Assembly: GCA_031291055.1 (NCBI GenBank)
Contig: JARLJU010000173.1
Coordinates: forward strand, 1 to 63,328
DNA: 63,328 nt
Source: Rudaea sp.
Lineage (GTDB): Bacteria > Pseudomonadota > Gammaproteobacteria > Xanthomonadales > Rhodanobacteraceae
Direction: 5' to 3'
Part shown: in pieces, positions 18,299 through 27,015 of the stretch
How the letters are laid out: each line of letters opens with the position of its first letter
Position numbering within the stretch: the first letter of the stretch is position 1
Notes under the pieces: generated by a model
Database searches by the model: none
What the model was told of the DNA's origin: nothing
The model's input: the letters and a program-made list of their open reading frames with translations, nothing else
Program-made: the position numbers and the translations under genes

Positions 18299-19200
18299 AT
18301 CCGTTGATATATGCGTTGCCTGGCAACGAGAGCCTCGCGGCCGTGCTGGTTCGGGAACTTGGGGGCGAGCGCGGAGATCTCGTCGTCCGGAGGTTTCCCG
18401 ACGGCGAGACGTATGTTCGGCTGTTGACCACTCCCGTCGCGCGACCGACACTTTTCGTCTGTGGTCTGGATCATCCCAACGACAAGGTCATGGATTTGTA
18501 CTTTGCCGCATCCACGGCGCACGAATTGGGCGCAACCAGCGTTGGTCTGGTCGCACCGTATCTGGGCTATATGCGCCAGGATGCGCGTTTCAACGACGGC
18601 GAGGCGATTACGTCGGGGCGGTTCGCTTGCTGGCTCTCGCAGTATATCGATTGGCTGGCCACGGTTGACCCACATTTGCATCGTCACCCAACGCTGGCAA
18701 GCATCTACTCGATTCCCGCAGCGGTTACTCCGTCGGCCGCTGCCATATCGCGCTGGATACTCGCGAATGTCGATGATCCCCTGATCGTCGGCCCCGATGG
18801 CGAAAGTGCGCAGTGGGCGCAGGATGTGGCGAAGAGGGTGGACTGCCCCGTCATCGTTTTGAACAAATGCCGTCATGGTGACCGCGATGTCGAAGTATCG
18901 TTGCCGGATACGGCAGCGTGGAAGTCGCGAACACCAGTACTCATCGACGACATCATATCGACCGCGCGAACAATGATTGCCGCAGTTGCAAAGTTGGGCG
19001 CAGCGGGAATGCGTCCACCCGTTTGCGTCGGTGTGCACGCCTTGTTCGTCGAAGACGCCTACGACATGCTGATGGCAGCCGGCGCTGGAAAAATTGCGAC
19101 GTGCAATGCGGTCAAGCATCCCACCAACGCGATCGATGTATTTCCCGATATCGCCAGTACTGTGAATAGGGCGTTTGCTGTGAACTGGTCGCGCAAATGA
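18295..19200 (+). CDS. Ribose-phosphate pyrophosphokinase-like enzyme (divergent)
   Basis: 301 residues from a GTG overlapping the previous stop (GTGA). Two phosphoribosyltransferase-like halves: LVVRRFPDGETYVRL near 30, APYLGYMRQDARFNDGEAITS near 82 and the PRPP loop PVLIDDIISTARTM near 212. Compared with housekeeping Prs, the catalytic loop reads QDARFNDGEAITS instead of QDRKDRPREPIT, and the DLH-x-x-QIQ segment reads DPHLHRHPT. It is therefore a separate subgroup rather than the cell's main PRPP synthetase. Fused by overlap to the phosphorylase, it probably works on the same ribose phosphates. Confidence 0.82.
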   Translation: MNPLIYALPGNESLAAVLVRELGGERGDLVVRRFPDGETYVRLLTTPVARPTLFVCGLDHPNDKVMDLYFAASTAHELGATSVGLVAPYLGYMRQDARFNDGEAITSGRFACWLSQYIDWLATVDPHLHRHPTLASIYSIPAAVTPSAAAISRWILANVDDPLIVGPDGESAQWAQDVAKRVDCPVIVLNKCRHGDRDVEVSLPDTAAWKSRTPVLIDDIISTARTMIAAVAKLGAAGMRPPVCVGVHALFVEDAYDMLMAAGAGKIATCNAVKHPTNAIDVFPDIASTVNRAFAVNWSRK

Positions 19201-19334
19201 CCTCTGTAGGCGACGAAGAGCGTGCGCCACGGAATTGAATTGCTGGCACCTGAGTACGAGGGCGACGCTCGATCTGGGGACAAGTTGGCGTTATGGCGAT
19301 ACATCGAACGCTCGCAGCGCCAATCTGGTCAGAA

Positions 19335-19348
19335 TTGATTGAAGTCAA
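19335..19348 (+). promoter_or_regulatory. FNR/ANR-type operator of the GNAT-ABC exporter genes
   Basis: TTGATTGAAGTCAA, 58 bp before the GNAT start. No good -10 at the usual 21-22 bp; a TAGAGC lies closer. Confidence 0.6.
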
Positions 19349-19406
19349 TACGTGGTGTAGAGCAAGAGTGCAACGTGGCGTCCACCGGGATAAAAGGGTC
19401 GATGTC

Positions 19407-20018
19407 ATGCAAATCAACAATCGCGTTGTATCTGCCGAATCCGCACCGCCTGCCAAGCACGTAGACCATGAAGATGGTTGCGATTCTGCCAACACGCAGT
19501 GGAAGGAAAAACTGCGTAACGGGACTACGGTCACGATCCGGCGGCTTAGAGCCGACGATGTCGAACTGGAGCGCCGTTTTATCGAAGAGCTGTCGCCTCA
19601 GTCGCGGCGGTTTCGCTTCCTTGGCGAAATCAAGAGTCCGAGTCCTAGCCTGCTCAAGCAGCTGACGCAACTGGATTCGACCCACGACATCGCCTACGTC
19701 GCCCTGATTTTCGCCGACGGCGCAGACAAGCGCGTAATCGGCGTCTCCCGATTCAGCGCACGCCCGGACGGCCTGACCTGCGAATGTGCGGTCACTGTAA
19801 GCGACGCATGGCACAACCAGGGGCTCGCGACGATTCTCATGCGGCATTTGATCGACGCGGCGCGCCGGCGAGGCATCGAATGCATGTATTCGGTGGATGC
19901 AGCAGGGAACGACGCGATGCGCGAACTTGCCGAGCATTTTGGTTTTACACGCAAGCCGGATCCCAACGATGCCACACAGGTGCTGCATACCCTGGACTTG
20001 AAAGCTGCGACGGTTTGA
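19407..20018 (+). CDS. GNAT-family acetyltransferase
   Basis: 203 residues; start chosen at MQINNRV because AAAAGGG precedes it. One GNAT domain (about 40-195): TIRRLRADDVELERRFIEELSPQSRRFRFLG, then the acetyl-CoA loop DAWHNQGLATILMRHLIDAARRRG (Q/R-x-x-G-x-A/G pattern as NQGLAT). Closely related to the GNAT domain at 42.6 kb but without that protein's basic tail. Such single-domain relatives of the Pat/YfiQ acetyltransferase domain may modify proteins. First gene of a probable operon with the ABC exporter. Confidence 0.88.
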   Translation: MQINNRVVSAESAPPAKHVDHEDGCDSANTQWKEKLRNGTTVTIRRLRADDVELERRFIEELSPQSRRFRFLGEIKSPSPSLLKQLTQLDSTHDIAYVALIFADGADKRVIGVSRFSARPDGLTCECAVTVSDAWHNQGLATILMRHLIDAARRRGIECMYSVDAAGNDAMRELAEHFGFTRKPDPNDATQVLHTLDLKAATV

Positions 20019-20076
20019 CCGACGGCCGCGGCCAGGACGGTCGTCCACGATATGTATTTTGGAAGCACCAAGAAGA

Positions 20077-20769
20077 ATGAAAACCGCAATTGTGGCGAAC
20101 AGTCTGGTGAAGTGGTTCGGCGAAGGACAGGCGCGCACGATCGCTGTCAAGGGCGCAAGCTTCGAGATGCGTTTTGGCGAGATGCTCTATCTCGTCGGTC
20201 CTTCAGGTAGCGGAAAGACAACGCTGCTGAGCATGCTATCGGGAATTCTGCGACCGAATTCGGGCAGTGTCCTGGTCAAGGACGTCGATATCTGGAAGCT
20301 CGACGACGATGCAATTGCCGATTTCCGCTTGAATTCGATTGGTTTCGTGTTTCAGGACTTCCATCTCTTCCCGCGCCTGACGACAGTCGAGAACGTGGCA
20401 ATTCCATTGATTCTCAAACACGGCGACTGGAACGATGCGATCGAGCAAGCGCGGCAATGTCTGGACGTCGTGGGGCTGAAGGATCGCGCCGACTTGCCGC
20501 CGGTCAAGCTGAGCGGCGGCGAACAGCAACGCGTCGCGATTGCGCGAGCAATCGTCAGCAAGCCTGAGCTACTGGTACTCGACGAACCAACTGCGTCGCT
20601 CGATGGCGATACCGGCAAACGGATCGTCGCTTTTGTCAAAGACCATATTCTCAACGAGAACCGCGCCATCCTTACGGTGACTCATGACGCGCGTATTTTT
20701 GAATATGCCGATCGTATCATGCACATGGAAGACGGCAAGATCACTGGGTTCGAAAAGGAGGCGGCGTGA
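20077..20769 (+). CDS. ABC transporter ATP-binding protein (LolD/MacB/DevA type)
   Basis: 230 residues. Walker A GPSGSGKTT (about 43-51), Q-loop FQDFHLFPRLTTVEN, signature LSGGEQQRVAIARA, Walker B LLVLDEPTASLDG and the switch His in TVTHD. Starts at MKTAIVAN after AAGAAG. Its stop overlaps the GTG of the adaptor gene, and a permease follows. Powers a tripartite-type exporter of unknown substrate. Confidence 0.92.
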   Translation: MKTAIVANSLVKWFGEGQARTIAVKGASFEMRFGEMLYLVGPSGSGKTTLLSMLSGILRPNSGSVLVKDVDIWKLDDDAIADFRLNSIGFVFQDFHLFPRLTTVENVAIPLILKHGDWNDAIEQARQCLDVVGLKDRADLPPVKLSGGEQQRVAIARAIVSKPELLVLDEPTASLDGDTGKRIVAFVKDHILNENRAILTVTHDARIFEYADRIMHMEDGKITGFEKEAA

Positions 20770-21851
20770 AAATTCGTGCAATTTTCCTTCTTTCAGGCGT
20801 GGGATTCCTGATCGCGTTGGGTTGTGCCTATCTGCTGGCCAGGCAGGGCAAGCCGGAAGCGCCTGTTTTCCCGCCGTCCGCGAATCCTTATGCACAAGGA
20901 ATCTATGCCAATGGCATTATCGAGAGCGACCAAACGAGCGGCGCCAACATCGATGTCTATCCGGAAGTTGCCGGTCCGGTGATACAGGTCCTAGTGACTG
21001 AAGGGCAGGTTGTAGCCAAAGGAGCGCCACTGCTGACGATCGACGACTCCGTGCCTCGCGCCACTGCCGAGCAGCAATCGCTGCAGGCCGAAGCGGCTCG
21101 TGCAACGCTCGACGAGCTGAAAGCGCAGCCGCGCAAGGAGTCGCTTGATGTGGCCAGGGCGCAACTGGCGCTGGCTCAGGCAAATCTGAAAACCGCACAG
21201 GATCAATACAGCAAGCAGAAGCATCTGGCCGACATCAATCCCACATTGGTTAGCAAGGATGTCCTCGACAATGCCGCAGATGCGGTCAAGGTCAACGAAG
21301 CGAACGTCGCGCTGGCCAGCCGTCAGTACGACCTGGCCAAGGCGGGTGCCTGGTCGTTTGATGTCGATAGTCAGGATAAGCAATACCGCGCCTTGGCAAA
21401 GGCGGCACAGTCCTCATCGGCGACCTTGGCAAAGTATACTTTGCATGCTCCATCGGATGGTGTCGTGCTCGCGCTCAACACTGCTGTCGGCAGCTATGTT
21501 TCGTCGCAAGGGGCATACGATACCTACACGCAGGGGTTCGGGCCGATCATCGTGCTCGGGGCGCCGCAGTCGTCGTTGTCGGTACGTTGCTATATCGATG
21601 AAATTCTGATCAATCGTTTACCATCGCCGCAGAAGATGCGTGCGGAGATGGCCGTTCGCGGCAGCAGCGAACGCATTCCATTGGAATTCGTGCGCGTGCA
21701 ACCTTACGTATCGCCGAAGATCGAGCTGACGGATCAGCGTGAGGAACGCGTGGACCAACGCGTGCTTCCAGTCGTGTTTCGTTTTACCGTCACGACGAAG
21801 GTCAAAGTATATCCGGGTCAGCTCGTCGACGTTTACATCGGCGTACAGTGA
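20766..21851 (+). CDS. HlyD/DevB-family periplasmic adaptor of the ABC exporter
   Basis: 361 residues. N-terminal membrane anchor (about 5-25), a biotinyl-lipoyl-like half (NIDVYPEVAGPVIQVLVTEGQVV), an Ala/Gln-rich coiled coil (about 100-180), the matching second half (YTLHAPSDGVVLALNTAVGSYV) and a beta-barrel region. This adaptor bridges inner-membrane ABC exporters and an outer-membrane channel. The GTG start overlaps the ATPase gene. No outer-membrane factor is encoded nearby. Confidence 0.9.
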   Translation: MKIRAIFLLSGVGFLIALGCAYLLARQGKPEAPVFPPSANPYAQGIYANGIIESDQTSGANIDVYPEVAGPVIQVLVTEGQVVAKGAPLLTIDDSVPRATAEQQSLQAEAARATLDELKAQPRKESLDVARAQLALAQANLKTAQDQYSKQKHLADINPTLVSKDVLDNAADAVKVNEANVALASRQYDLAKAGAWSFDVDSQDKQYRALAKAAQSSSATLAKYTLHAPSDGVVLALNTAVGSYVSSQGAYDTYTQGFGPIIVLGAPQSSLSVRCYIDEILINRLPSPQKMRAEMAVRGSSERIPLEFVRVQPYVSPKIELTDQREERVDQRVLPVVFRFTVTTKVKVYPGQLVDVYIGVQ

Positions 21852-21864
21852 AGCGAGCACAGCT

Positions 21865-23001
21865 ATGAATGGCAGCCTGCGCATCGCCTACAAATTGCTG
21901 GTCAATGACAGGGGAAAATTCTCGGCACTTCTCATCGGCATCACCTTTGCGGTGTTCCTGATGGTGCAGATGACCTCGATGTTCGCCGGGATTCTCGATC
22001 GCTCGTCGGCAATGGTAACCAACATCGGCGCCAGCATATGGGTCATGGACCCTGCTGTGAACAATGCATCCAGCACGATTCCCGTGCCGGACTATCTGCT
22101 TGACGCGTTGCGCAGCATGGAAGGCGTCCGCTTTGCCGTGCCATTGTATACGGGCGGTGCGCTGGTCAAGCTGAAGGATGGAACTTATCAACCGGTAAGT
22201 ATCCTCGGTCTCGATGATACGAGTTTGTTCGGGCGCCCGAAGCTGGAGAAAGGCAACATCCAGGACCTGTTCGGCGAAAACGCGTTTCTTGTCGTCCACG
22301 ATGCGGAGTATTCCAAACTCGGCAATCCGGATGTGGGCACCGAATTCGAGCTCAATGATCACCGCGGCATCATCGTTGGCGTGGCTGATGTCGCCTCGAA
22401 TGGTCTCTTCGGAGTACCGACTCTATACACGACCTACAATCGCGCAATCCAGTACGTGCCGACAACGCGCTTCACGACCTCCTTTGTCCTGGTCGAACCA
22501 AAAAGCCCCCAGGCTATTGCCGGAATCAAGCAACAAGTAGCCGGCCTTGGGTACATCGCCTTGACCAAGGATGAATTCAACCAGCGCATTGCCGACTTCT
22601 ATAAATACCAGACGGGCGTCGGCACGAATATCCTGATGATGACCATCATCAGCTTCATCGTTGGATTGTCGATTTCCGGCCAGACGTTCTATACATTCAT
22701 TCTGGAAAATCTCGACAAATTCGGCGCACTCAAGGCGATTGGCGCCCGCGGCCGCGTGCTCGTAGGCATGATTCTCTTTCAAGCGACGTTCACCGCACTC
22801 ACGGGTTATGGGCTCGGCGTCGGCTTGTGCGCGGTATTGATTTCGCTGGTGCGGCTGCGGATTCCCGACTACGCGGCCCTCATCACTTACGGCAACCTGA
22901 CATTGGCGTTTGGGATGGTCCTGCTGATTGCCGCGATTTCGAGCTACATCGGCGTTCGCCGTGTGTTGCGGATAGAGCCATTCGAGATTTTCAGGGGCTG
23001 A
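21865..23001 (+). CDS. FtsX-like ABC exporter permease (DevC type)
   Basis: 378 residues. One N-terminal membrane helix (about 18-42), a large periplasmic domain (about 45-255), then three helices in the FtsX region ending in RVLRIEPFEIFRG. Together with the preceding ATPase and adaptor this makes a DevBCA-like exporter. In cyanobacteria DevBCA exports glycolipids; the cargo here is unknown. 13 bases separate it from the adaptor gene. Confidence 0.9.
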   Translation: MNGSLRIAYKLLVNDRGKFSALLIGITFAVFLMVQMTSMFAGILDRSSAMVTNIGASIWVMDPAVNNASSTIPVPDYLLDALRSMEGVRFAVPLYTGGALVKLKDGTYQPVSILGLDDTSLFGRPKLEKGNIQDLFGENAFLVVHDAEYSKLGNPDVGTEFELNDHRGIIVGVADVASNGLFGVPTLYTTYNRAIQYVPTTRFTTSFVLVEPKSPQAIAGIKQQVAGLGYIALTKDEFNQRIADFYKYQTGVGTNILMMTIISFIVGLSISGQTFYTFILENLDKFGALKAIGARGRVLVGMILFQATFTALTGYGLGVGLCAVLISLVRLRIPDYAALITYGNLTLAFGMVLLIAAISSYIGVRRVLRIEPFEIFRG

Positions 23002-23059
23002 TCGCGCCAACGGGCTCGAATCATCGTGTCGTCTTGTCGCTGCTCGTTCTGGCTCGAAC

Positions 23060-23073
23060 TTGATCGGGATCAA
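23060..23073 (+). promoter_or_regulatory. FNR/ANR-type operator of the nitroreductase gene
   Basis: TTGATCGGGATCAA, a perfect TTGAT-N4-ATCAA palindrome. TATCTA at 23096-23101 follows after 22 bp as the -10. Confidence 0.82.
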
Positions 23074-23138
23074 TGTGCGCCCCGCGGAGGCGCGCTATCT
23101 ATTGATCATGAATTGAAGCACGGGTGAGGCGCAGAACG

Positions 23139-23699
23139 ATGGAACTCAATCAGGCAATTAGCGGCAGGCGCGCGGTGCGCAAATATACGGATCAGGCCAT
23201 AGACGAACGAACAATTCGCTGCCTGATCGATGCCGCAATACATGCTCCGAACGCAGTGAACCAGCAACCGTGGGCGTTCACGGTCGTACGCGACCAGAAC
23301 TTGCTTGACCGGGTATCAAGTGAGGCGAAGTCTCACATGTTGGCGACGATGCCCGAGACCACTCATGCGGACCACTTCCGGGTGGAGCTGGATGATCCAA
23401 AATTCCAGATCTTCTATCACGCACCCGCACTCATCCTGATATCTGCTATTGCACAAGGGCCATGGATCGTAGAGGACTGCGCGCTTGCCGCTGAAAACCT
23501 CATGCTCACTGCCTACGCTGCTGGGCTGGGCACCTGCTGGATAGGATTTGCACAGAGCTTCCTGAACACTTCGGATGGCAAGAATATGCTCGGCCTTCCG
23601 GACGCATGGGTATCGGTTGCACCGATCATCGTTGGACACGCCAAGGAAGTTCCGTCGCCGGTGCCGCGCAAGGAGCCTAATGTTCGCTGGATTGGCTGA
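23139..23699 (+). CDS. Nitroreductase-family FMN flavoprotein
   Basis: 186 residues from MELNQAISGRRAVRKYTD, the typical FMN-phosphate-binding start (RRAVRKY). APNAVNQQPWAF supplies the conserved N/QPW segment, and LAAENLMLTAYAAGLGTCWIG is the usual dimer/FMN block. Reduces nitro compounds, quinones or similar with NAD(P)H; no specific substrate is visible. Nitroreductases are standard members of FNR- and DosR-type hypoxic regulons, consistent with the perfect operator upstream. Confidence 0.9.
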   Translation: MELNQAISGRRAVRKYTDQAIDERTIRCLIDAAIHAPNAVNQQPWAFTVVRDQNLLDRVSSEAKSHMLATMPETTHADHFRVELDDPKFQIFYHAPALILISAIAQGPWIVEDCALAAENLMLTAYAAGLGTCWIGFAQSFLNTSDGKNMLGLPDAWVSVAPIIVGHAKEVPSPVPRKEPNVRWIG

Positions 23700-23735
23700 G
23701 TTTCGAGGCGTAGAACGCGGTAAAGAGGTGGAGAA

Positions 23736-23921
23736 ATGAATTTTTCGGATGAGTCACTTGTGGTTCTGGTTATCGCCCTGGCTTTGCCGATGGCAGTATT
23801 GGCGGCCTTGAACTGGATTTTCAGAAAGCGCGGCGGCGTTGCCAAAGGTTGGGCGGGAGCCGTGTTCATCGGTATCTGCTGGGTGGCCGCAATGGTTATT
23901 ATCATCCAGAGAGTGTCGTGA
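23736..23921 (+). CDS. Small two-helix membrane protein
   Basis: 61 residues with two hydrophobic helices (about 8-27 and 40-58) joined by a basic loop (RKRGGVAKGW). AGGTGGAGAA precedes the ATG. 36 bases after the nitroreductase, probably co-transcribed. I do not recognise a named family; size and pattern resemble short membrane proteins of redox-stress operons. Confidence 0.7.
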   Translation: MNFSDESLVVLVIALALPMAVLAALNWIFRKRGGVAKGWAGAVFIGICWVAAMVIIIQRVS

Positions 23922-24107
23922 CGGCGCCGGTCACATCCGAAATCGCTCATGCGCCGCGTTGCACAGACATCTGTCTCAGGCGCGGTGGATCGCTTCGCTT
24001 CCTTGGTGAATGTACGCCCCTCGGACCCGCGCGCATGTCCAAGTGACACAATCGCACTCAGGACCTGGTTGCATTGCGCGCAGCGAAATCTCCGAATCGT
24101 CCAGAAA

Positions 24108-24121
24108 TTGACCAACGTCAA
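24108..24121 (+). promoter_or_regulatory. FNR/ANR-type operator of the CBS-BON gene
   Basis: TTGACCAACGTCAA, 55 bp before the chosen ATG, with GACAAT at 24143-24148 (21 bp away) as -10. Confidence 0.65.
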
Positions 24122-24176
24122 GATGGATGTGCCGTCAGCTCGGACAATGCTGAAAACGGCGAGGCCTTGCACTGCA

Positions 24177-24932
24177 ATGAAAGTTGGCGATGTGATGACG
24201 CGTGACGCGATCACGATTCAGGCGGATGTCGGAGTTGTTAGTGCAATGCGTCTGATGCTAGACAGAAAAATCAGCGGCCTACCGGTGGTCGATTCGGCGG
24301 GATCGCTGGTCGGCATCCTTACCGAGGGCGATTTCCTTCGCCGCGCGGAGATCGATACGGAGCGGAGGCATCCTCGCTGGGTCGAGTTCCTGCTTGGGCC
24401 GGGTCGCCTGGCCAGCGAATACGTTGCGACACACGGACGCAAGGTCGAGGAAGTTATGACCCACGACGTTCTAACGGCTACCGAAGATATGCCTTTGGCC
24501 GACGCCGTGCGGATTATGGAAGAGCGGCACGTCAAGCGCCTGCCGGTTGTCAATGAGCGTCGGCTCACTGGAATCGTGAGTCGTTCGGATCTACTGCGGG
24601 CCTTTGTCGCTGAGGCAGCACTCTTTTCGGCGGAAGGGACATCAGACGCGACGATTCGCCAGTGCATCGCAGAGGAAATTGACCGGCAACATTGGAGTCC
24701 GCAAGCTGCGTCATGCATTGGTGTTAAGAACGGGACGGTCGAGCTGCGCGGCATCGTCACCGACGAGCGCGAACGCACAGCGCTGCGGGTCCTCGTGGAG
24801 AATGTACCCGGCGTCAGACACGTCCACGATCAACTGACCACGATCGAACCCGTGACCGGCACGGTAGTTCGATCGCCTTCCGAAACGCGCGAACCCTTTG
24901 AATTGGATCAACACGTGGAACGCCTGAAGTAA
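24177..24932 (+). CDS. CBS-domain pair plus BON domain protein
   Basis: 251 residues from MKVGDVMTRDAITI. The frame is open further upstream, but those codons overlap the operator and lack conserved sequence. Two CBS domains (about 5-60 and 90-145; VMTRDAITIQADV..., VMTHDVLTATEDM...) end in ISGLPVVD and VKRLPVVNE. A BON domain follows (about 165-225). CBS pairs sense adenosine nucleotides; BON domains usually bind membranes or lipids. Likely an energy-status sensor in the hypoxic response. Confidence 0.88.
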   Translation: MKVGDVMTRDAITIQADVGVVSAMRLMLDRKISGLPVVDSAGSLVGILTEGDFLRRAEIDTERRHPRWVEFLLGPGRLASEYVATHGRKVEEVMTHDVLTATEDMPLADAVRIMEERHVKRLPVVNERRLTGIVSRSDLLRAFVAEAALFSAEGTSDATIRQCIAEEIDRQHWSPQAASCIGVKNGTVELRGIVTDERERTALRVLVENVPGVRHVHDQLTTIEPVTGTVVRSPSETREPFELDQHVERLK

Positions 24933-25026
24933 CTAGGCTGTGTGAACGGAAATTACGCCGTCGATACAACCGGAAGTGCGCTTGCGTCGCGTCGACCACC
25001 TCGAACGTCAAATCAGGAGAACGCAA

Positions 25027-25479
25027 ATGTTTCGTCGCAGCATCATGTTTGCCGCTATGGTTGCAACAAGCTTTGTCGCTTTGCCGGTGTCTCGAGCACG
25101 CGCCGAAAGTGCAGATCTTGAGTGCAAATTGAAATTCTCCCTGACCGAATGGTCCGCGATTTACAAACACGCTGAAGGAAAGGGCGAGGTAACCTGCAAG
25201 AATGGCGAGTCTGTAAAAGTCGCGATTACCGCCGTCGGGGCTGGCGTGCCCATCGGCAAGTTTCAAATCGATGACGGAACGGGCAAGTTCACCAATGTGC
25301 GCGCCATCGGCGATGTCCTGGGCGGATATGTTTCGGGAGAGGCCGACGTCGGCGTTGTGAAGTCCGGGGAGTTCCAGTTGTTGACCAAGGGAACGGTATC
25401 GCTGGCTTTGGCTGGCAAAGGCGAAGGCATCACTCTCGGTGTCGATGTGAGTAAATTCACGCTGAAAGCCATCAACTAG
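25027..25479 (+). CDS. Exported protein of unknown function
   Basis: 150 residues with a clear Sec signal peptide (RRSIMFAAMVATSFVALPVSRARA, cleavage after ARA near 26). The mature part is rich in Gly, Val and Lys with alternating hydrophobic residues (beta-rich) and two Cys (CKLKF, VTCKNG), which may form a disulfide. AGGAGAACGCA precedes the start. I do not recognise the family. Confidence 0.7.
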   Translation: MFRRSIMFAAMVATSFVALPVSRARAESADLECKLKFSLTEWSAIYKHAEGKGEVTCKNGESVKVAITAVGAGVPIGKFQIDDGTGKFTNVRAIGDVLGGYVSGEADVGVVKSGEFQLLTKGTVSLALAGKGEGITLGVDVSKFTLKAIN

Positions 25480-25507
25480 TCGCTGTCGCCAAGCTGCGAG
25501 GTCTCAG

Positions 25508-25527
25508 CCGGCGAACACGTTCGCCGG
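25508..25527 (+). terminator. Strong hairpin after the exported-protein gene
   Basis: CCGGCGAA-CACG-TTCGCCGG, a perfect 8-bp stem with a 4-base loop, 28 bases after the stop. A T-rich but interrupted stretch follows (TTGCGTCAATTGTTG), so termination is likely but not a textbook T-run. Confidence 0.5.
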
Positions 25528-25771
25528 TTGCGTCAATTGTTGCTTGTTCGCCGAGTCACATGCGATTTTCCCGCATTCGCCCGGCCGGTTTCTCATCGCC
25601 GCCACCGGCCATGGAAGAAGAACTCGAAGCGCGGACTGCGTCGGCGCGCGCCGATCTACGCGGCTTCGCATGAAAGGAAGAAAAGTCGAATTCAAGCACT
25701 TGGTCCCGCGTCGACATCGCAGGATGATGGTGCATCGGCTGCGGTACCTGCTGGCAGCGCGCGCAAATCCA

Positions 25772-25785
25772 TTGATCTGCGTCAA
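25772..25785 (+). promoter_or_regulatory. FNR/ANR-type operator of the DUF3300 gene
   Basis: TTGATCTGCGTCAA; GATATT at 25808-25813 follows after 22 bp. The rest of the 386-base gap holds the hairpin at 25508 and no gene. Confidence 0.7.
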
Positions 25786-25865
25786 AACTTCAATTCGGAA
25801 TCTGGCCGATATTAGCCGAGACGTAGTAGCCACAACCACAATTGCGGATTCTGAAAGAGAGTACT

Positions 25866-26909
25866 ATGAAAAATGTCGCGAAGTTGGTCGCTTTTTTCTT
25901 TGTCCTTCTCGTGGGAGCGTTCGCACAATCCGACCCGTCTTCTGAAGGCAACCCGGCATTTGCACAAGCCGAACTCGATCAGATGCTGGCGCCCATCGCG
26001 CTTTATCCGGACGCGCTGCTCTCGCAGATCCTGATGGCCGCGACATACCCGCTGGAAGTGGTTGAAGCGGAGCGCTGGCTGCAAGCGAATAGCGGGTTGA
26101 AAGGCGATGCCGCGGTGCAGGCAGCAGCTAGTCAGCAGTGGGATCCGAGCGTGACGTCATTGGTCGCGTTTCCACAGGTACTTGAGACGATGGATCAGAA
26201 GATCGACTGGACGCAACGTCTTGGCGATGCGTTTCTCGCGCAACAGTCGCAGGTGATGGATACGATCCAGAGCCTGCGCACGAAGGCCCAGCAAGCGGGA
26301 AATCTAACCTCCAATTCCCAGATCGACGTAAAACAGAACGACGGAGCGATCGACATCGAGCCCGCCAATCCGGAAGTCGTCTACGTGCCGTACTACGATC
26401 CGGCGGCAGTTTACGGAACGTGGTGGTGGCCGGATTACCCGCCGATGTTCTGGGCGCCGTGGCCCGACTACGGATGGGATGGCGGTTTTGCATGGGGATT
26501 TGGCTTCGGCATCGGCATCGACTTTTTCTATGGTGGATGGGATTGGCGCCACCATCATGTTTTCGGTGGTCATCCACCCGGTCAGCAACCATCTCCGTGG
26601 AGACATGATCCAGGGCATCGACACGGCGTGCCGTATCGAAACGCTTCCTTGAACCAGCAATTTGGCCGTGGGGTTTCACCAGCGGACGGACGCCAGGAAT
26701 TTCGCGGCCGCCCATCGCCGGCGGTTGGTCCCGAAACGCGTGTCGCCCCCACGTCGCGCATGGAAGATCGATCTCCGGCCGCTCCAAATCCACATGCGTT
26801 TGAGGACGTTGGACATGGCCCCGATGTGAGGGACTACAGCGCGCGCGGGCATCAAAGCATCCAAAGCGCTCCAGCCCGGTCCGCGGCTCCTTCGGGGCGC
26901 CGTCACTAG
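25866..26909 (+). CDS. DUF3300 exported protein with Trp/Gly/His/Pro-rich tail
   Basis: 347 residues. Signal peptide (KLVAFFFVLLVGAFAQ), then the DUF3300 core (about 35-190): LDQMLAPIALYPDALLSQILMA, ATYPLEVVEAERWL and a VYVPYYDPAAVYG segment. The core is followed by an unusual aromatic stretch (WWWPDYPPMFWAPWPDYGW) and a low-complexity His/Pro/Arg tail. Function unknown. DUF3300 genes are often found beside DUF2950 genes, as here. Confidence 0.9.
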   Translation: MKNVAKLVAFFFVLLVGAFAQSDPSSEGNPAFAQAELDQMLAPIALYPDALLSQILMAATYPLEVVEAERWLQANSGLKGDAAVQAAASQQWDPSVTSLVAFPQVLETMDQKIDWTQRLGDAFLAQQSQVMDTIQSLRTKAQQAGNLTSNSQIDVKQNDGAIDIEPANPEVVYVPYYDPAAVYGTWWWPDYPPMFWAPWPDYGWDGGFAWGFGFGIGIDFFYGGWDWRHHHVFGGHPPGQQPSPWRHDPGHRHGVPYRNASLNQQFGRGVSPADGRQEFRGRPSPAVGPETRVAPTSRMEDRSPAAPNPHAFEDVGHGPDVRDYSARGHQSIQSAPARSAAPSGRRH

Positions 26910-27015
26910 TTGGCGAATTCAAACGACGCCATTCCATCCATGGCGCGATTCGCGAAACGTCGGCGTTTTGAAGCGAACCGACCGCGCCGAGCGACATCAA
27001 GACGAGGAAACGACG

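Noticed and set aside
17164..18451. Long minus-strand frames opposite the phosphorylase gene
   Set aside because: Antisense shadows with Ser/Arg/Ala-rich composition; the plus strand has all conserved motifs.
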